Of a stretch of 35,431 nt of DNA, positions 8,872 through 16,805 are shown one piece after another. A program made the position numbers and the translations under genes. Source of the stretch: Verrucomicrobiota bacterium (lineage in GTDB: Bacteria > Verrucomicrobiota > Verrucomicrobiia > Palsa-1439). The DNA lies in contig VHCW01000049.1 of NCBI GenBank assembly GCA_016871575.1, positions 1-35,431 of the forward strand, read 5' to 3'. The notes under the pieces are model-generated. The model was not told where the DNA came from, did no database searches, and worked only from the letters and a program-made list of their open reading frames with translations. Position 1 is the first letter of the stretch, and each line of letters opens with the position of its first letter.

Positions 8872-10115
8872 AATTCTCGCTCATCGCCGCATTGACATTC
8901 GCAACCGCCGTCACCGCCGAGCACTGGCCGCAGTGGCGCGGGCCGTTCCTGAACGGCTCCACCACCGCAACCGGCCTGCCCACAACCAACGAGCGCATCG
9001 TCTGGGTCGCGCCGATGCCCGGCTTCAGCGGGGCCACACCGGCGATTTGGGGCGACAACATTTTCGTCTCCAGTCCCGACAATGCCAATCGCCTGAACCT
9101 GCTCTGCCTCGACCGCCGCACCGGCAAAGTCCGCTGGCAGAAAACGCTCGGAGACGGTGATTTCGTCAGGGGCCGCAACAACACGGTTTCACCCTCGCCC
9201 GTGACTGACGGGCAACGCGTCTGGGTCATGTACGCGACCGGTCTTGTGGCCGCGCTCGACTTCAACGGCAACATTCTCTGGAAATGCGATCTCTCGAAAG
9301 ACCACGGCAAGTTTGCCATCATGTGGGTGTACGGTTCCAGTCCGTTGCTCTACAAGGGCAGCCTTTACATCCCCGTTCTCCAGCGCGACCCGCCAACGTA
9401 TCCGCACGCGATTGACGACAAACCGTCCCGCGAATCGTTCCTGCTCTGCCTCGACCCGCTCACCGGCAAGGAACGCTGGCGTCACCTCCGCAAGACCGAT
9501 GCGCTTGCCGAGTCCATGGAAGCCTACAGCACGCCGATTCCGTTTGATGACAAGCTTCTCATTGTCGGCGGCGACTACGTCACCGCCCACGACCCCGCGA
9601 CCGGGGCCGAACGCTGGCGTTGCGCCGGCTTGAATCCCACGCGGATGCAAAGCGGGCGGGTCGTTCCATCGGCCGTCATTGCGGACGGCGCGATCATTAT
9701 CTGCGCCCCCAAACGCAACCCGATGTTTGCGATTCGCAACGGCCAAGTGGCGTGGCAACTGGACACCATCACGCCCGACGTTTGCACGCCGCTCTACTAT
9801 CGCGGCAAACTTTTCGTGTTCGATGGCGACCGCCAGATCATCGCCAACGTGAATCCCCAGACCGGTGCTGTCCTGTGGCAGGGTAAACTTGAAGTGCCCG
9901 GCGACGTCTTCCGCGCCTCGCCGACCGGCGCCGATGGCAAGATTTACTGCATCAGCGAAAAAGGAAACGTCTTCGTCCTCGAAGCCGGCGACGCCTTCAA
10001 GATTCTCGCCACGTTCACCATTGCCGAGATGCCGTGCCGCTCCAGCATCGTCGCCTCAGAAGGCCAACTGTTCATCCGCACCGCCAAGAACCTCTACTGC
10101 CTCGCCAAGAAATGA
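8868..10115 (+). CDS. Secreted PQQ-like beta-propeller protein (second copy)
   Basis: The start is the ATG at 8868, which overlaps the preceding TGA (ATGA) and gives a clean signal peptide (KFSLIAALTFATAVTA) followed by EHWPQWRGPFLNGS. A longer reading from 8799 would have an Arg/Gln-rich start and is rejected. Of the 415 residues, the mature part has propeller blades such as RRTGKVRWQKTLG, PLTGKERWRHL, PATGAERWRCAG and PQTGAVLWQGKL. It is shorter than the propeller at 5441-7021 and lacks that protein's helical insertion. It probably acts outside the cytoplasm with the acetylesterase it is coupled to. The catalytic role is unknown. Confidence 0.87.
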   Translation: MKFSLIAALTFATAVTAEHWPQWRGPFLNGSTTATGLPTTNERIVWVAPMPGFSGATPAIWGDNIFVSSPDNANRLNLLCLDRRTGKVRWQKTLGDGDFVRGRNNTVSPSPVTDGQRVWVMYATGLVAALDFNGNILWKCDLSKDHGKFAIMWVYGSSPLLYKGSLYIPVLQRDPPTYPHAIDDKPSRESFLLCLDPLTGKERWRHLRKTDALAESMEAYSTPIPFDDKLLIVGGDYVTAHDPATGAERWRCAGLNPTRMQSGRVVPSAVIADGAIIICAPKRNPMFAIRNGQVAWQLDTITPDVCTPLYYRGKLFVFDGDRQIIANVNPQTGAVLWQGKLEVPGDVFRASPTGADGKIYCISEKGNVFVLEAGDAFKILATFTIAEMPCRSSIVASEGQLFIRTAKNLYCLAKK

Positions 10116-10489
10116 CTCCCGCTGAAAAACTCGCCAAACTCCGCCGCGACATCGAGATCCGTCAAAAAGGGTATCGCGAGCGGGCGCTGCGGATGTTTCC
10201 GCACGTCTGCGCCAGTTGCGGGCGCGAATTTTCCGGCAAACGACTGCCGGAACTTACCGTTCACCACAAGGACCACAACCACAACAATAACCCACCCGAC
10301 GGCAGCAACTGGGAATTGCTCTGCATCTACTGTCACGACCACGAGCACGAAAAGTACAAGCTCGCCGGGTACTTCGAGTCCGAAGCGCGTGAATTGAGCC
10401 AGCCCTCGCGGATGGCCGACCCGTTCGCCAAGCTCGACAATCTCCTGAAGCCGAACCCGGCGGACAACGACACACCAGAAAAGCAATGA
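10112..10489 (+). CDS. Small HNH endonuclease, YajD-like
   Basis: The 125-aa protein has an HNH fold bounded by two metal-binding pairs: CASCGREF (C-x2-C) and CIYCHDHEHEKY (C-x2-C). The catalytic core LTVHHKDHNHNNNPPDGSNWELL lies between them. It matches the architecture of YajD, a small bacterial HNH protein of uncertain role. It starts at ATG 10112, overlapping the preceding propeller stop by 4 bp (ATGA). The coupling of a cytoplasmic nuclease-like protein to a secreted propeller is odd and may only reflect gene packing. It is convergent with nth, with an 8-bp gap. Confidence 0.82.
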   Translation: MTPAEKLAKLRRDIEIRQKGYRERALRMFPHVCASCGREFSGKRLPELTVHHKDHNHNNNPPDGSNWELLCIYCHDHEHEKYKLAGYFESEARELSQPSRMADPFAKLDNLLKPNPADNDTPEKQ

Positions 10490-10497
10490 GCGCCGGG

Positions 10498-11142
10498 TTA
10501 TGACGGTTTGACGCCGATCTTCGGGCAGCGATTGCGAATCTCGCAGTGCGCGCAATCCGGTTTGCGCGCCATGCAGCGGCGGCGTCCGTGCCAGATGAGC
10601 AGGTGCGAGACATCTATCCAGTCCTCGCGCGGCACGATCTTCACCAATGATTGCTCGATCTTTTCGGGCGTGCTCTGGCGGGTCAGTCCCATGCGGCGCG
10701 CGAGACGCATCACGTGGGTGTCCACCACGATTCCCTCGGCTTTGCCGAAGGCAGTGCCGAGGACGACGTTGGCGGTTTTGCGCCCGATGCCGTCAAGCGC
10801 CACGAGTTCGGCGAGCGTGTCGGGAACGCGCCCGCCGTATTGCGTGGCGATGGTCCGGCAACACCGGCGAATCGAGCGCGCTTTGGCGCGAAAGAAACCG
10901 GTCGAGTGAATGATGGCTTCGAGTTCGCCGGGACCGGCGCCGGCAAAATCGGCGGCGGCGCGGTATTTCGCAAAGAGCGCCGGCGTGACCTGGTTGACGC
11001 GTTCATCGGTGCACTGCGCGCTGAGGATGGTGGCGACGAGGAGTTGGAGCGGGTCGGCGTGTTCGAGCGCGCAACGAAAATCGGGATACGCGCGGCGCAA
11101 GGCGGCGATGATAAAATGCACTTTGGACTTGGCATCGTTCAT
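10498..11142 (-). CDS. nth: Endonuclease III (DNA glycosylase/AP lyase)
   Basis: The protein is 214 aa, the usual length. It removes oxidised pyrimidines and cleaves at abasic sites in base-excision repair. The helix-hairpin-helix LVALDGIGRKTANVVLG carries the catalytic Lys122, and VVDTHVMRLARRMGL carries Asp141. The C-terminal loop has the iron-sulfur pattern C-x6-C-x2-C-x5-C (Cys190, 197, 200, 206), which binds a [4Fe-4S] cluster. The ATG at 11142 has no Shine-Dalgarno, but TATACT lies 7 nt upstream. The gene is divergent from a ferredoxin gene. Confidence 0.95.
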   Translation of the reverse strand: MNDAKSKVHFIIAALRRAYPDFRCALEHADPLQLLVATILSAQCTDERVNQVTPALFAKYRAAADFAGAGPGELEAIIHSTGFFRAKARSIRRCCRTIATQYGGRVPDTLAELVALDGIGRKTANVVLGTAFGKAEGIVVDTHVMRLARRMGLTRQSTPEKIEQSLVKIVPREDWIDVSHLLIWHGRRRCMARKPDCAHCEIRNRCPKIGVKPS

Positions 11143-11149
11143 GCCAGCG

Positions 11150-11155
11150 AGTATA
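11150..11155 (-). promoter_or_regulatory. Putative -10 of nth, 7 nt before the start codon
   Basis: On the minus strand TATACT ends 7 nt before the nth ATG, a spacing expected for a leaderless transcript. No convincing -35 was found. Confidence 0.35.
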
Positions 11156-11212
11156 GCACTGGATGCTCATTGCGCGAGCAGTGGAATTCAAATCGAAGAA
11201 GGAGAACTCATC

Positions 11213-11512
11213 ATGGCTCATGTAGTCGCAGAACCCTGTGTCGGTTGCAAGTTCACGGATTGTGTCGAGGTGTGCCCCACGAACAGTTTTTACGAGGTGG
11301 CAGACCGCATGATCATCAATCCCGACGAGTGCATTGACTGCACCTCGTGCGCGCCGGTTTGCCCGATGGCGGCGATTTTCGCCGAGGGCGACTTGCCTGA
11401 ACAATGGAAGAGCTACGCCGAGTCCAATCGCGCCCAGATGTCGGGCGCCACGCAGATCACGGCGAAGAAAGAGCCGCTCGGCAAAGGCAAGCCCGAGTGC
11501 CAGCCGAAATAA
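11213..11512 (+). CDS. fdxA: Seven-iron ferredoxin (FdxA type)
   Basis: The 99-aa protein starts MAHVVAEPCVGCKFTDCVEVCPT, close to the start of classical 7Fe ferredoxins. A second motif, CIDCTSCAPVCP, follows. The Cys arrangement fits one [3Fe-4S] and one [4Fe-4S] cluster. The additional Cys that usually follows the first motif (CPVDCF) is Ser here (CPTNSF); in the classical protein that residue is not a cluster ligand. The C-terminal half is a short helical extension as in the family. It is an electron carrier with unknown partners. A strong Shine-Dalgarno (AAGGAG, about 11199-11204) fixes the ATG at 11213. It is divergent from nth and convergent, 10 bp apart, with the cyclase-like gene. Confidence 0.92.
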   Translation: MAHVVAEPCVGCKFTDCVEVCPTNSFYEVADRMIINPDECIDCTSCAPVCPMAAIFAEGDLPEQWKSYAESNRAQMSGATQITAKKEPLGKGKPECQPK

Positions 11513-11522
11513 TGGCTCGCCC

Positions 11523-13034
11523 CTACTGCGGCGCCAATTGTTGGTAGGTCGGCAGGTAGCGATAATAGACTTCCAACATCAACGCACACAGCGCCGTCGA
11601 ATAGACCGGCGGCTGGTTGAATTCCTTCTCCTTGCTCATTGCGGGCAGGTCCCAATGGCCGTCGTCGGCTTGGCGCTGGAGCAACGCTTCGCGAAACAGG
11701 CCGTTCCAATTCTTCCAGTACGCGCCGCCGGCGTGGAAGAAGACTTGCGTGAGGTAGTACCACTGGTGCAAGACCATGCCCAGCGGCGCCTCGGTCTTGT
11801 CCCACTCAAACCGCACTGATTTCAGTTTTTCCAATGAGACTTTCAATCGCGGGTCCGCGCCCTGCCCAAGAAACATCTGGCTGAGCACGCCAATGGCTGT
11901 CGTGGAAGTCGTGCCGCCGGGGCGCTCGTAACCGAAGGTGCCGTCGTGGTGCATGTTCCAGAGAAATTGCGACGCGCTGTCGAGCACCGACGGCGGCACG
12001 TCGAGGCCGGCCAGGCGCGCGGCACTCAACGCTTGAACGCACCAGCCGGTGACGGAAGTGTCGGCATCCACGGAACCGGCGCTGTAACGCCATCCGCCGT
12101 TGTGTAGGCTTTCGGCCTTCGGGACCTGTTGCGCCTGGAACAGCAACGCCACGCGCTGTTCGAGCGGCTGGCGCAACGACGCCGACCGGGTCATGCCGTA
12201 CCCCTCGGCAAGCGCGTAGGTGACGATGGCGTGTTCGTACATGTTGATGCCCGTGTTGAACGAGGCGGTGAGAAACCGGAACGCCTTTGTCAGCGTCGCG
12301 CCAAACTCCTCCGAGTCCGGCGTCTCGCCGTGACCGAGAAACGCCAGCGTGGCCAGCGCGGAGATGCCCAGCCGGTGCGAGCCGTGACTCCAGCCGCCGT
12401 CGGCTTGTTGCTGGTCTTTCAACCAGCGCAACGCGGCGACCACACCGCGCTCCGCCGCCTCGGCGCCGGGGTGTTGACGGATGGCCTGCGCGCGCATCGG
12501 GGCGGCCCGGTGGCCAAAGCCCGCGGTTCCGCCAAAACCGGTCCCCGTGCCGAATTGCCCCGAACCGTCGCCGCCAAACGGCGCGCCAATTCCGCCGGCC
12601 TCGCCATCGAGTCTTGTCACGCCGGCAAAATGTTCGCCGACGCGGATGCCGATGACTTCGCCGACCACGTCATTGGCCCGGTGCGCGTCGAGCGATAGAA
12701 CGGCGGCCTTGTGGGACGGGGCGGCCAGCGGAGTGCCGCTTCCGCCGCCGCCGCGACCGCCGCCGGCGTATTCGTACTCGCGCAAGGGACGGAATGGATC
12801 GAGGTCGTTGCGCGCCGGCGACGGAACGGGAAATTCCTCGAAAACGGCGGTAATGCTGGGGACGGCCACGACGATTTTGATCGTGGTGAGAACGAGCAGG
12901 AACGCACCGTGAGCGATTGCCGCAAACACGAGGAAGCGCGCCCAACGAAATGGCGGCGTCCGCTCCGGCGCCAGCGCCGGCAATGGGGCGCGCGGCAGAC
13001 GGATCGGTTTATCGGCGCGATGTTTCGGTTGCAT
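11523..13034 (-). CDS. Membrane-anchored prenyltransferase/squalene-cyclase-like repeat protein
   Basis: The 503-aa protein has a basic, Pro-rich cytoplasmic tip and one membrane segment (residues about 32-55, FLVFAAIAHGAFLLVLTTIKIVVAV). A Gly-rich low-complexity stretch follows (GGGRGGGGSGTP, then GQFGTGTGFGGTAGFG). From about residue 200 there is an alpha/alpha-toroid of cyclase-type repeats with QW-like motifs (ADGGWSHG, NGGWRYSAG, DGHWDLP). The cyclase DxDD acid motif is not intact: the nearest match is VDADTSVTGW. Catalysis of terpene cyclisation is therefore unlikely, and the toroid may be a binding module. The TonB-like layout (anchor, then Pro/Gly linker) suggests a periplasmic role. 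The start is ATG 13034; a TTG directly before it (13037) could also serve, with TACACT 8 nt upstream of that TTG. Confidence 0.78.
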   Translation of the reverse strand: MQPKHRADKPIRLPRAPLPALAPERTPPFRWARFLVFAAIAHGAFLLVLTTIKIVVAVPSITAVFEEFPVPSPARNDLDPFRPLREYEYAGGGRGGGGSGTPLAAPSHKAAVLSLDAHRANDVVGEVIGIRVGEHFAGVTRLDGEAGGIGAPFGGDGSGQFGTGTGFGGTAGFGHRAAPMRAQAIRQHPGAEAAERGVVAALRWLKDQQQADGGWSHGSHRLGISALATLAFLGHGETPDSEEFGATLTKAFRFLTASFNTGINMYEHAIVTYALAEGYGMTRSASLRQPLEQRVALLFQAQQVPKAESLHNGGWRYSAGSVDADTSVTGWCVQALSAARLAGLDVPPSVLDSASQFLWNMHHDGTFGYERPGGTTSTTAIGVLSQMFLGQGADPRLKVSLEKLKSVRFEWDKTEAPLGMVLHQWYYLTQVFFHAGGAYWKNWNGLFREALLQRQADDGHWDLPAMSKEKEFNQPPVYSTALCALMLEVYYRYLPTYQQLAPQ

Positions 13035-13086
13035 CAATAGCGCGCAGTGTACGCGTCGAACGAAGCGCGGACAAGCCCCGCCCGTC

Positions 13087-14499
13087 CTACTTGTTCCTCA
13101 CGGTCACGTGCGTGGCGCAGCCGTAGAACACCTCGGCGCATTCCTGCAACGTCTCCGACAACGTCGGATGCGGATGCGTGCACTCGGCCAGGTCGCGCGC
13201 CGTGGCGCCCATCTCGACGGCAAGCACGCCTTCGCCGATCAATTCACCGGCGCCGTGCCCGGTGATGCCGACGCCAAGCACGCGCTCGCTCTCGGGTTCG
13301 ATCACGAGCTTCGTCACGCCATCAGGCCGGTCAAACGTCATCGCGCGGCCGGAGGCCGTCCACGGGAACTTGACAACTTGGACGGTAACGCCTTTTTGTT
13401 TCGCGTCCATCTCGGTGATGCCGCACCAGGCAATTTCGGGGTCGGTGAACACGACGGCGGGAATGATCTGGTCTTCCGAGGTGCTCAGTTCTCCGCCGAT
13501 GGCGTCCACCGCCACGCGGCCTTCGCGCGACGCCTTGTGCGCGAGCAACGCGCCGCCCGCGACATCGCCGATGGCGTAGATCAGCGGGTCGGAGGTTTTC
13601 TGCTGCGCATCCACTTCGATGTAGCCTTTGTCGTCGCGTGTGACCTGTGTGTTTTCCAGCCCGAGGTTGACTGTGTTCGGCAACCGACCAACCGACACCA
13701 GCACGCGGTCGTAAAGCTCTTCGCGTTGTTGGCCGCCCGTTTCGGAGACGACCTTGATCTGGCGGCCGGCAGTGGCCATCGTCAATACCTTGGTGCTGAC
13801 GCGGACTTCCTTGAACGCCTTTTGCACATACTTCAACACCGGCCGCGCCAAGTCGGGGTCGGCGCCCGACAGCACGGCGGGCAACGCCTCGACAACCGTC
13901 ACGCGGCTGCCGAGCGTGGCGTACACCGTGCCGAGTTCCATGCCGATGTAGCCGCCGCCCACCACCAGCAACTCCGACGGAATGTCCGGAACCTCCAGCG
14001 CTTCCGTTGAGGTCATGATCCGCGGGTTGCCGAGGTCGAACGCTTTTGGTATCGCCGCCCGCGAGCCGGTTGCCACGATGACGTGGTCGTAGTTGAAAAA
14101 CTTCTGGCCGGTGCTCGTCTCAACCCGCAACAACTTCGAGTCCTCAAAATATCCGCGTCCGTGCAGCACCTCGACACCGCGCGTGCGCGCCAGCCCGGTG
14201 ATGCCCTGGCCGAGTTTTTCCACGATTGAGTTTTTCCAAGTGCGGAGCTGGTTCAGGTCAATCTTCGGTTCCCCGAACGTGATGCCGCGATGGATGGATT
14301 CGCGCGCTTCCGTCAGCAACTTGGCCGCGTGCAGGTAGGTCTTCGACGGGATGCAGCCCCAGTTCAGGCAGACGCCGCCGAGGCGTTCCTCTTGTTCGAC
14401 GAGCAAGACCTTGCGTCCTTTGTCCGCCGCGTAAAACGCCGCGGCATAACCGCCGGGACCGCCGCCGAGAACGACAATGTCAGTTTGGATGGGTTGCAT
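13087..14499 (-). CDS. lpd: Dihydrolipoyl dehydrogenase (E3)
   Basis: The protein is 470 aa, normal for E3. FAD site: IVVLGGGPGGYAAA. The redox disulfide is Cys44/Cys49 in GGVCLNWGCIPSK. An NAD-binding motif (LLVVGGGYIGMELGTVYA) sits mid-protein. The C-terminal active-site pair is in THPHPTLSET. It reoxidises the lipoyl arm of E2. The start is ATG 14499, followed directly by the FAD motif; a longer in-frame reading to 14550 runs through repeat DNA (HSNTPILHNPITP) and is rejected. The 5' leader consists entirely of 8-bp GGAGT-type repeats from the adjacent four-helix-bundle cassette, so expression of lpd within the operon may be affected. Confidence 0.95.
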   Translation of the reverse strand: MQPIQTDIVVLGGGPGGYAAAFYAADKGRKVLLVEQEERLGGVCLNWGCIPSKTYLHAAKLLTEARESIHRGITFGEPKIDLNQLRTWKNSIVEKLGQGITGLARTRGVEVLHGRGYFEDSKLLRVETSTGQKFFNYDHVIVATGSRAAIPKAFDLGNPRIMTSTEALEVPDIPSELLVVGGGYIGMELGTVYATLGSRVTVVEALPAVLSGADPDLARPVLKYVQKAFKEVRVSTKVLTMATAGRQIKVVSETGGQQREELYDRVLVSVGRLPNTVNLGLENTQVTRDDKGYIEVDAQQKTSDPLIYAIGDVAGGALLAHKASREGRVAVDAIGGELSTSEDQIIPAVVFTDPEIAWCGITEMDAKQKGVTVQVVKFPWTASGRAMTFDRPDGVTKLVIEPESERVLGVGITGHGAGELIGEGVLAVEMGATARDLAECTHPHPTLSETLQECAEVFYGCATHVTVRNK

Positions 14500-14500
14500 G

Positions 14501-14545
14501 GGAGTAATGGGGTTATGGAGTATTGGAGTGTTGGAGTGTTGGAAC
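14501..14545 (+). repeat. 8-bp tandem repeat array, left arm of the four-helix cassette
   Basis: Units read GGAGTAAT, GGGGTTAT, GGAGTATT, GGAGTGTT, GGAGTGTT, then GGAAC. A related array at 14974-15013 has the opposite orientation, so the two arms form an imperfect inverted repeat around the small gene between them. This arm provides the stop region of that gene and the 5' leader of lpd. Confidence 0.75.
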
Positions 14546-14983
14546 AACATCGGCTCCGTAAGCAGCGTTGCTTTCCTTGACCATCAAGGAGTCCACCCAA
14601 GAGCCATCAACTTTCTTATGTTCGAGGCTTTCCACAAGTTTCAAGAGACCATTCTCCAGTTTGAATGCCAGATTGTTCAATGTTTCAAAATCTTCCGTTG
14701 TTAGTTGTTCTGCTTTTTGACACGCGATCAATCCAGAGACGGATTCGCCCAGCGATCCCAAGGCCACATAAAGGAATTGGATGTATTCACGGATTGAACG
14801 GCGACAATATCCTTCCGCAATGTTCCGGTGAATCGAGTCGCTTGCAGCGATTGCCTGCGAACTGACTCTTCTTAACTCATACGGAAAACGCCGAAACACC
14901 GGGCAGGTCAGACGATAGTATTCCACTGCATCCTGCCAGACTCGTAATTGCTGATACCCTCGGTTCTTGTTCCGATATTCCAT
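14513..14983 (-). CDS. Four-helix bundle protein (23S rRNA intervening-sequence S23 type)
   Basis: The 156-aa protein has the family's characteristic start and core: YQQLRVWQDAVEYYRL, FPYELRRVSSQAIAASDSIHRNIAEGY, REYIQFLYVALGSLGE and a C-terminal helix pair. These proteins were first found encoded in intervening sequences of 23S rRNA genes and are also scattered through bacterial chromosomes; their function is unknown. Here it lies between aceF and lpd, where it does not belong functionally. Both ends run into inverted arrays of 8-bp GGAGT repeats, and its last residues (TLQHSNTP) are repeat-encoded. The ATG at 14983 overlaps the aceF stop region; a GTG at 14986 is equally possible. Confidence 0.85.
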   Translation of the reverse strand: MEYRNKNRGYQQLRVWQDAVEYYRLTCPVFRRFPYELRRVSSQAIAASDSIHRNIAEGYCRRSIREYIQFLYVALGSLGESVSGLIACQKAEQLTTEDFETLNNLAFKLENGLLKLVESLEHKKVDGSWVDSLMVKESNAAYGADVVPTLQHSNTP

Positions 14984-15013
14984 CACTCCATCACTCCATC
15001 ACTCCAATTCTCC
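14974..15013 (-). repeat. 8-bp tandem repeat array, right arm of the four-helix cassette
   Basis: On the minus strand the units read GGAGAATT, GGAGTGAT (three times), then GGAATATC. They mirror the array at 14501-14545 in inverted orientation. The array encodes the last residues of aceF (NWSDGVME), its stop codon and the start of the four-helix-bundle gene. Confidence 0.75.
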
Positions 15014-16206
15014 AGTTCCGCCACCAAATCCACCACGAACCGCGCCGCGCTGCCGCCATCAATCACGCGGTGATCATACGACAGCGCCAGTGGCAACATC
15101 AGCCGCGGCACAATCTGCCCGTCGCGCACGACCGGCTTGAGCGCGCCGCGCCCCATGCCGAGGATGGCGATCTCGGGCTTGTTTACAATCGGCGTGAACG
15201 CGCCGCCGCCGATGCCGCCTTGGTTCGAGATGGTGAATGAACCGCCTTTCATTTCGTCGGCGGTGAGCTTGCGATCGCGCGCTTTTGCGGCCAGCAGTTC
15301 CAGTTCCTTCGACAACTCCAGCAAACTCTTTTTGTCAACATCCCGGATGACCGGCACCATCAAGCCGTGCTCGGTGTCCACGGCGATGCCGATGTGAATG
15401 TATTCCTTCCACACGACCTCGCCCGCCGCATCATCGAGGCTCGCGTTGAAATGCAGATGTTTCCGCAACAACGCTGCCACCGCTTTCAGCGCAAACCCCG
15501 TCAGCGTCAGCCGCGCGCCCTTCGCCTCATAGGCCGGGACGTGTTTCTTGCGCAACTCATTCAGCGCGGTGATGTCGGCTTCATCGAATTGCGTCACGCG
15601 CGGCACGGCGTTCCACGATTCGCTCATCCGCCGCGCAATCGTCTGGCGCAACGCCGAGATCGGTTTCTGCACCACGGGTCCCCAGCGCGAGAAGTCAATG
15701 CGCTCGATTGCCGCCGGTTGGGCGGGCGCGGCTTGCGGAGCGGCAGCCAACTGTTGGAGTTGTTGAATGTAGGCGCGCAAATCCGCCATGCCGATCCGAC
15801 CGCCGGCTTCGGTGCCGCGCACGCGGCTCAGGTCAATGCCGAGGTCGCGTGCCACGCGCCGTAGCGTCGGCGACGCCGCCACCGGCAGACCGGGAATGTG
15901 CGGCGCCGTTGTAGTGGCCGCCGTCCCGGCGGCTGGGATAACCGGTTTTGCTGGAGCCGCCGGGACGGCGGCCCCTACACCGGCCAGCGTGAGGATCGGT
16001 TGGCCGACGGAAATCTTGTCGCCCACTTTGACGCGAATACTTTGCACGGTGCCGGCGGACGGCGTGGGAATGGTGCCGACGGCTTTTTCCGTTTCGAGTT
16101 CAAGGATGGGCTGGTCTTTCTGGAGGCTGTCGCCTTCCTTGACCAAAATGTTCACTACGACGCCGCTGTCGGCGCCTTCACCGAGATTGGGGAGTCGAAT
16201 GTCCAT
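14989..16206 (-). CDS. aceF: Pyruvate dehydrogenase E2, dihydrolipoyl acetyltransferase
   Basis: This is the E2 core of the pyruvate dehydrogenase complex. It has one lipoyl domain (residues 1-75, lipoylation site Lys41 in ELETEKAVG), a linker, a subunit-binding domain (about 108-145, SPTLRRVARDLGIDLSRVRG) and the catalytic domain ending with SYDHRVIDGGSAARF. The first linker (residues about 76-99) is almost wholly encoded by two REP repeats facing each other: AAVPAAP, a spacer, then AAGTAATTT. It thus resembles the Ala/Pro-rich swinging-arm linkers normal for E2. The C-terminus (NWSDGVME) comes from the 8-bp repeat array, and I take the TGA at about 14989-14991 as the stop. The start is ATG 16206. 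It lies downstream of aceE, with a RAYT gene between them. Confidence 0.95.
15910..15979. repeat. REPIN (two REP copies, inverted) inside aceF
   Basis: A perfect 25-bp REP copy (15910-15934) and an inverted copy with one mismatch (15955-15979) flank a 20-bp spacer. Each REP has a GTAG tail, a 7-bp stem (GCCGCCG / CGGCGGC) and the loop TCC. It is read as coding sequence in the E2 linker. Confidence 0.88.
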
Positions 16207-16265
16207 ACGGACGCTAATGTGCCCCGGTTCAACGGAAAGACAAGCGAGGAGTTAGCCGGCGAGTT

Positions 16266-16305
16266 AGCCGCCGGGACGGCGGCCACTACAACGGCGGCCA
16301 CTACA
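16266..16305 (-). repeat. REP copy plus 15-bp partial copy at the RAYT 3' end
   Basis: A perfect minus-orientation REP (16266-16290) is followed by a 15-bp repeat of its GTAG-side end (16291-16305). The TAG within the GTAG of the partial copy serves as the stop codon of the RAYT gene. Confidence 0.85.
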
Positions 16306-16786
16306 CACGGTCAATGGCGACAATTTCGCCTTGGTATGGCCAATCGTCCGCTTGTTTTACCAGTCCGTCGCGGACTGGATTTTCGCGGACGTATTGCCAT
16401 TTCTGATCGTAGCTCTCCGAGTTTCGCAGCAAATGGTCAAAGAACCCCGGCTGCCAGATCGTTGTAGTGGCCGCCGTCCCGGCGGCTGTTTGGAGTGCGT
16501 TACGAATCACCCTCTTCAATCCGCGCACCCACAGACCGACATCAAACTCACGTCCGCCACACACGAACGCATGCACGTGATCCGGCATGATGACGTATCG
16601 GCCCACTGCCGCGCGGTTCTCCATTGCACCACGTTCCGCATATTGGCGAAACGCTTCATGCGCTGTGTCACAAGCCAGAAGCGGATGGCGTTCGTATGTG
16701 CAGAAGGTGACGAAGTACACCGGTGAATCGTAGGCCTGAAACACTTCTCGTAGTCGAGGCGGCTTGCCCTTGAAAGGAGGATTCAT
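16301..16786 (-). CDS. REP-associated tyrosine transposase (RAYT, IS200-like HUH family)
   Basis: The 161-aa protein has the RAYT blocks YFVTFCTYERHPLL, YVIMPDHVHAFV (HUH pair His70/His72), a LKRVIRNAL helix, WQPGFFDHLLRNSESY and KWQYVRENPVRDGLV (likely catalytic Tyr132). RAYTs are single-copy domesticated relatives of IS200/IS605 transposases that are thought to spread REP hairpins. Copies of a GTAG-tailed REP lie just upstream (16806-16870), just downstream (16266-16305) and inside the gene (16463-16487, residues 101-108, GTAATTT). The internal copy falls in the loop before WQPGFF, so the protein may still fold. The start is ATG 16786, since upstream codons to 16843 are REP-derived. TATACT lies 6 nt before the ATG. 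It is inserted between aceE and aceF. Confidence 0.9.
   Translation of the reverse strand: MNPPFKGKPPRLREVFQAYDSPVYFVTFCTYERHPLLACDTAHEAFRQYAERGAMENRAAVGRYVIMPDHVHAFVCGGREFDVGLWVRGLKRVIRNALQTAAGTAATTTIWQPGFFDHLLRNSESYDQKWQYVRENPVRDGLVKQADDWPYQGEIVAIDRV
16463..16487 (+). repeat. REP copy inside the RAYT coding sequence
   Basis: A perfect 25-bp REP lies on the plus strand, so the minus-strand RAYT gene reads its complement as A-A-G-T-A-A-T-T in frame. Confidence 0.88.
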
Positions 16787-16792
16787 GTCGGG

Positions 16793-16798
16793 AGTATA
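16793..16798 (-). promoter_or_regulatory. Putative -10 of the RAYT gene, 6 nt before the start codon
   Basis: TATACT on the minus strand ends 6 nt before the RAYT ATG, suggesting its own leaderless promoter within the aceE-aceF gap. No clear -35 is visible because REP sequence lies upstream. Confidence 0.35.
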
Positions 16799-16805
16799 GC
16801 ATAGT

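Noticed and set aside
13087-14550. A longer lpd starting at 14550
   Set aside because: The extra 17 codons are translated 8-bp repeat DNA (HSNTPILHNPITP), and the FAD motif starts directly after the ATG at 14499.
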